From the NCBI GenBank assembly GCA_003235365.1, contig QJWJ01000435.1:1-43962 (forward strand): DNA of 43,962 nucleotides, written 5' to 3'. How positions within the stretch are numbered: the first letter of the stretch is position 1; each line of letters starts with the position of its first letter. A model generated the notes under the pieces. That model ran no database searches. It had not been told where the DNA came from and worked only from the letters and a program-made list of their open reading frames with translations. The position numbers were made by a program, and so were the translations under genes. Below are positions 42,806 through 43,962 of this stretch, one piece after another. This stretch comes from Deltaproteobacteria bacterium. Its GTDB lineage: Bacteria > Myxococcota_A > Polyangia > Polyangiales > Polyangiaceae.

Positions 42806-43558
42806 TCACTCAGCGCTTTCGATGCGAGCCATTTCGTCGTCGGGAATGTCGAAGTCGGCGTAGACGTTGGCGACGTCGTCGTGTTCGTCGAGAGCGTCGA
42901 CCAGGTTGAGACACACCTCGGCATCACGGCCGCGAACTTCTTTCTTGGCGTTGGGCACGTACGCCAGGCGACTGCCTTTGAGCTCCAACCCAGCCGCCTC
43001 GAGCGCCGACACGCTTTGGGCAAACTCGTCGACACTCGTCGAGATCAGCCAGCTCTCGCCAGCGTCCTCGTAGTCCTCGGCCCCCACCTCGACGACGGTC
43101 TCCATGACCTTGTCCTCGGACAGCTCGCGACCCAGCTCGATTTGACCTTTTCGGGTGAACGCCCAGGCGGCTGATCCTCCGCCCGCCAACGCACCGTTGT
43201 TCTTGTCGAAGATCTTGCGAAACTCCGCGGCGGTTCGATTTCGATTGTCGGTCGTACCCTCGACCAGAAACAGCGTGCCACCAGGGCCGGTCCCCTCGTA
43301 GAGAACCTCCTCGTAGGAAACACCTTCGATCTCCCCGGTGCCGCGCTTGATGGCACGCGTGATCGTGTCGCCGGGCATTTGGTTGGACTTGGCGTCCAAC
43401 ACGGCTTTGCGCAATCGAGGGTTACCCGCCTGATCCCCGCCACCGGAGCGGGCCGCGATCACAATCTCGCGTATCAGCTTGGTGAAGAGCTTGCCGCGCG
43501 CGGCGTCGATGGCGCCCTTCTTACGCTTGATGGTCGCCCATTTTGAGTGCCCACTCAT
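42806..43558 (-). CDS. yebC: YebC/TACO1-family transcription/translation regulator
   Basis: 250 residues starting with the invariant MSGHSKWATIKRKKGAIDAARGK at the ATG 43558 (AAGAGG 9 nt upstream). The longer frame into the repeat region is spurious. Family blocks: FTKLIREIVIAARSGGGD, NPRLRKAVLDAKSNQMPGDTITRAIKRGTG, YEEVLYEGTGPGGTLFLVE, NRTAAEFRKIFDKNNG and SAAWAFTRKG, with the C-terminal Asp-rich VYADFDIPDDEMA. YebC-type proteins are variously reported as transcription regulators or ribosome-associated factors easing proline-rich translation; the latter would fit with EF-P. The ruvC, ruvA and ruvB genes often next to it are not here. Its 404-bp upstream region holds copy 2 of the structured repeat. 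Confidence 0.96.
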   Translation of the reverse strand: MSGHSKWATIKRKKGAIDAARGKLFTKLIREIVIAARSGGGDQAGNPRLRKAVLDAKSNQMPGDTITRAIKRGTGEIEGVSYEEVLYEGTGPGGTLFLVEGTTDNRNRTAAEFRKIFDKNNGALAGGGSAAWAFTRKGQIELGRELSEDKVMETVVEVGAEDYEDAGESWLISTSVDEFAQSVSALEAAGLELKGSRLAYVPNAKKEVRGRDAEVCLNLVDALDEHDDVANVYADFDIPDDEMARIESAE

Positions 43559-43734
43559 TCCTCGAAACCTCTTGCTCGTGACTGTGTCGGTGCGCCGCGC
43601 CGCTGTTTCGCGTCGAGACTTGGCGCTTGCGCGTAATACAAGCTCTGCTCGCGTTCCACAACAGAGCTCGCGCCGACGGCAGTGTCCGCCCCACCGCACG
43701 CCACGTCCCAAGGCGGGTGGCGGAGCGAGCCGCA

Positions 43735-43962
43735 ACGGATCTGCCCCCCTGGAGCGGCAATCATGTTGATTGCCGCGACAAATCAACAACCTAGAGCACC
43801 GATCAGCTTGCCTGTGCACGAAATGCCCCGAAAAATCGCCCCAGCTGGGTGAGAGCGCTTTTCGGGGCCACGTTCGGGCACTCTTGCTCGCGGCTCGGTG
43901 CTCTAGGTTGTTGATTTGTCGCGGCAATCAACGTGATTGCCGCTCCAGGGAGGCAGATCCGT
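43735..43962 (-). repeat. Structured repeat element, copy 2, flanked by a 68-bp near-perfect inverted repeat
   Basis: Arms 43735-43802 and 43895-43962 are inverted copies with 66 of 68 positions complementary. Each arm carries GGAG, then a perfect 10-bp hairpin GCGGCAATCA/TGATTGCCGC (43754-43776; 43921-43943), then CGACAAATCAAC. Between the arms lies a central hairpin (10-bp stem, 43825-43834 with 43859-43868). Read on the minus strand, 43948-43790 aligns with copy 1 (24506-24669). The enclosing helix is GAGCACCGA/TCGGTGCTC, a C-G pair where copy 1 has G-C. The right arm reaches the window edge, so its outer limit is unknown. Between the element and yebC (43559-43734) I see no gene. Confidence 0.85.

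Noticed and set aside
43559..43927. N-terminal extension of YebC into the inverted repeat
   Set aside because: The universal YebC start MSGHSKW is at 43558 with a ribosome binding site; the extension is unconserved low-complexity sequence.

Overview
The window is high-GC bacterial DNA with dense gene packing and no phage, plasmid or insertion-sequence genes. It looks like a myxobacterium (Myxococcota, probably the Polyangiales/Sorangium side). The signs are an 11.3 kb gene for a 3,764-residue TPR protein, a membrane Ser/Thr kinase with an HRDISPQN catalytic loop and a Cys-terminated tail, a TSP3-type membrane protein beside it, many lipoproteins of unknown function, and an NtrC-family regulator. 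The lineage call is inference from gene content; no rRNA is present.

Layout. 1-845 (-): 3'-truncated sigma-54 response regulator. 1030-3236 (-): bioA translationally coupled to an upstream lipoprotein gene. 3468-6726 (+): dnaX, recR and ridA. 7017-8135 (+): unknown protein with a promoter almost on top of its start codon. 8283-9233 (-): DUF4097-like lipoprotein. 9421-21630 (-): the giant TPR gene followed by a class IV aminotransferase. 21945-23768 (+): unknown lipoprotein, convergent with efp (23826-24389, -) across a perfect hairpin. 24390-24947: gap holding copy 1 of a structured repeat. 24948-25811 (+): membrane-anchored TPR/coiled-coil protein. 25855-28255 (-): Asp/Ala-rich lipoprotein and thiD. 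28507-32539 (+): LysM-M74 murein endopeptidase lipoprotein, a protein with a disordered Arg8-bearing N-terminus and a kinase-like but degenerate C-terminus, and apaH. 32568-34381 (-): RlmL-type RNA methyltransferase overlapping ribE; tRNA-Leu(UAA) lies upstream. 34702-37187 (+): feoA-feoB behind a possible Fur-type operator. 37405-40191 (-): TSP3 membrane protein and Ser/Thr kinase. 40716-42763 (+): coaBC and a CPBP-family membrane protease. 42806-43558 (-): yebC. 43735-43962: copy 2 of the structured repeat, running to the window end.

The functions are mostly housekeeping: cofactors (biotin, thiamine, riboflavin, CoA), replication and repair, translation (EF-P, tRNA, rRNA methylation) and iron uptake. 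Lineage-specific envelope and scaffold proteins are interspersed.

The most interesting observation is non-coding. Two diverged copies of a ~160-nt element lie 19 kb apart on opposite strands. They share a GGAG-plus-hairpin terminal module, a central GCCCCGAAA/TTTCGGGGC hairpin, and an enclosing 9-bp helix with a compensatory G-C to C-G change between the copies. Copy 2 is also flanked by a 68-bp inverted repeat with only two mismatches. This suggests an undescribed structured repeat family (REP/BIME-like or MITE-like mobile DNA, or an RNA element).
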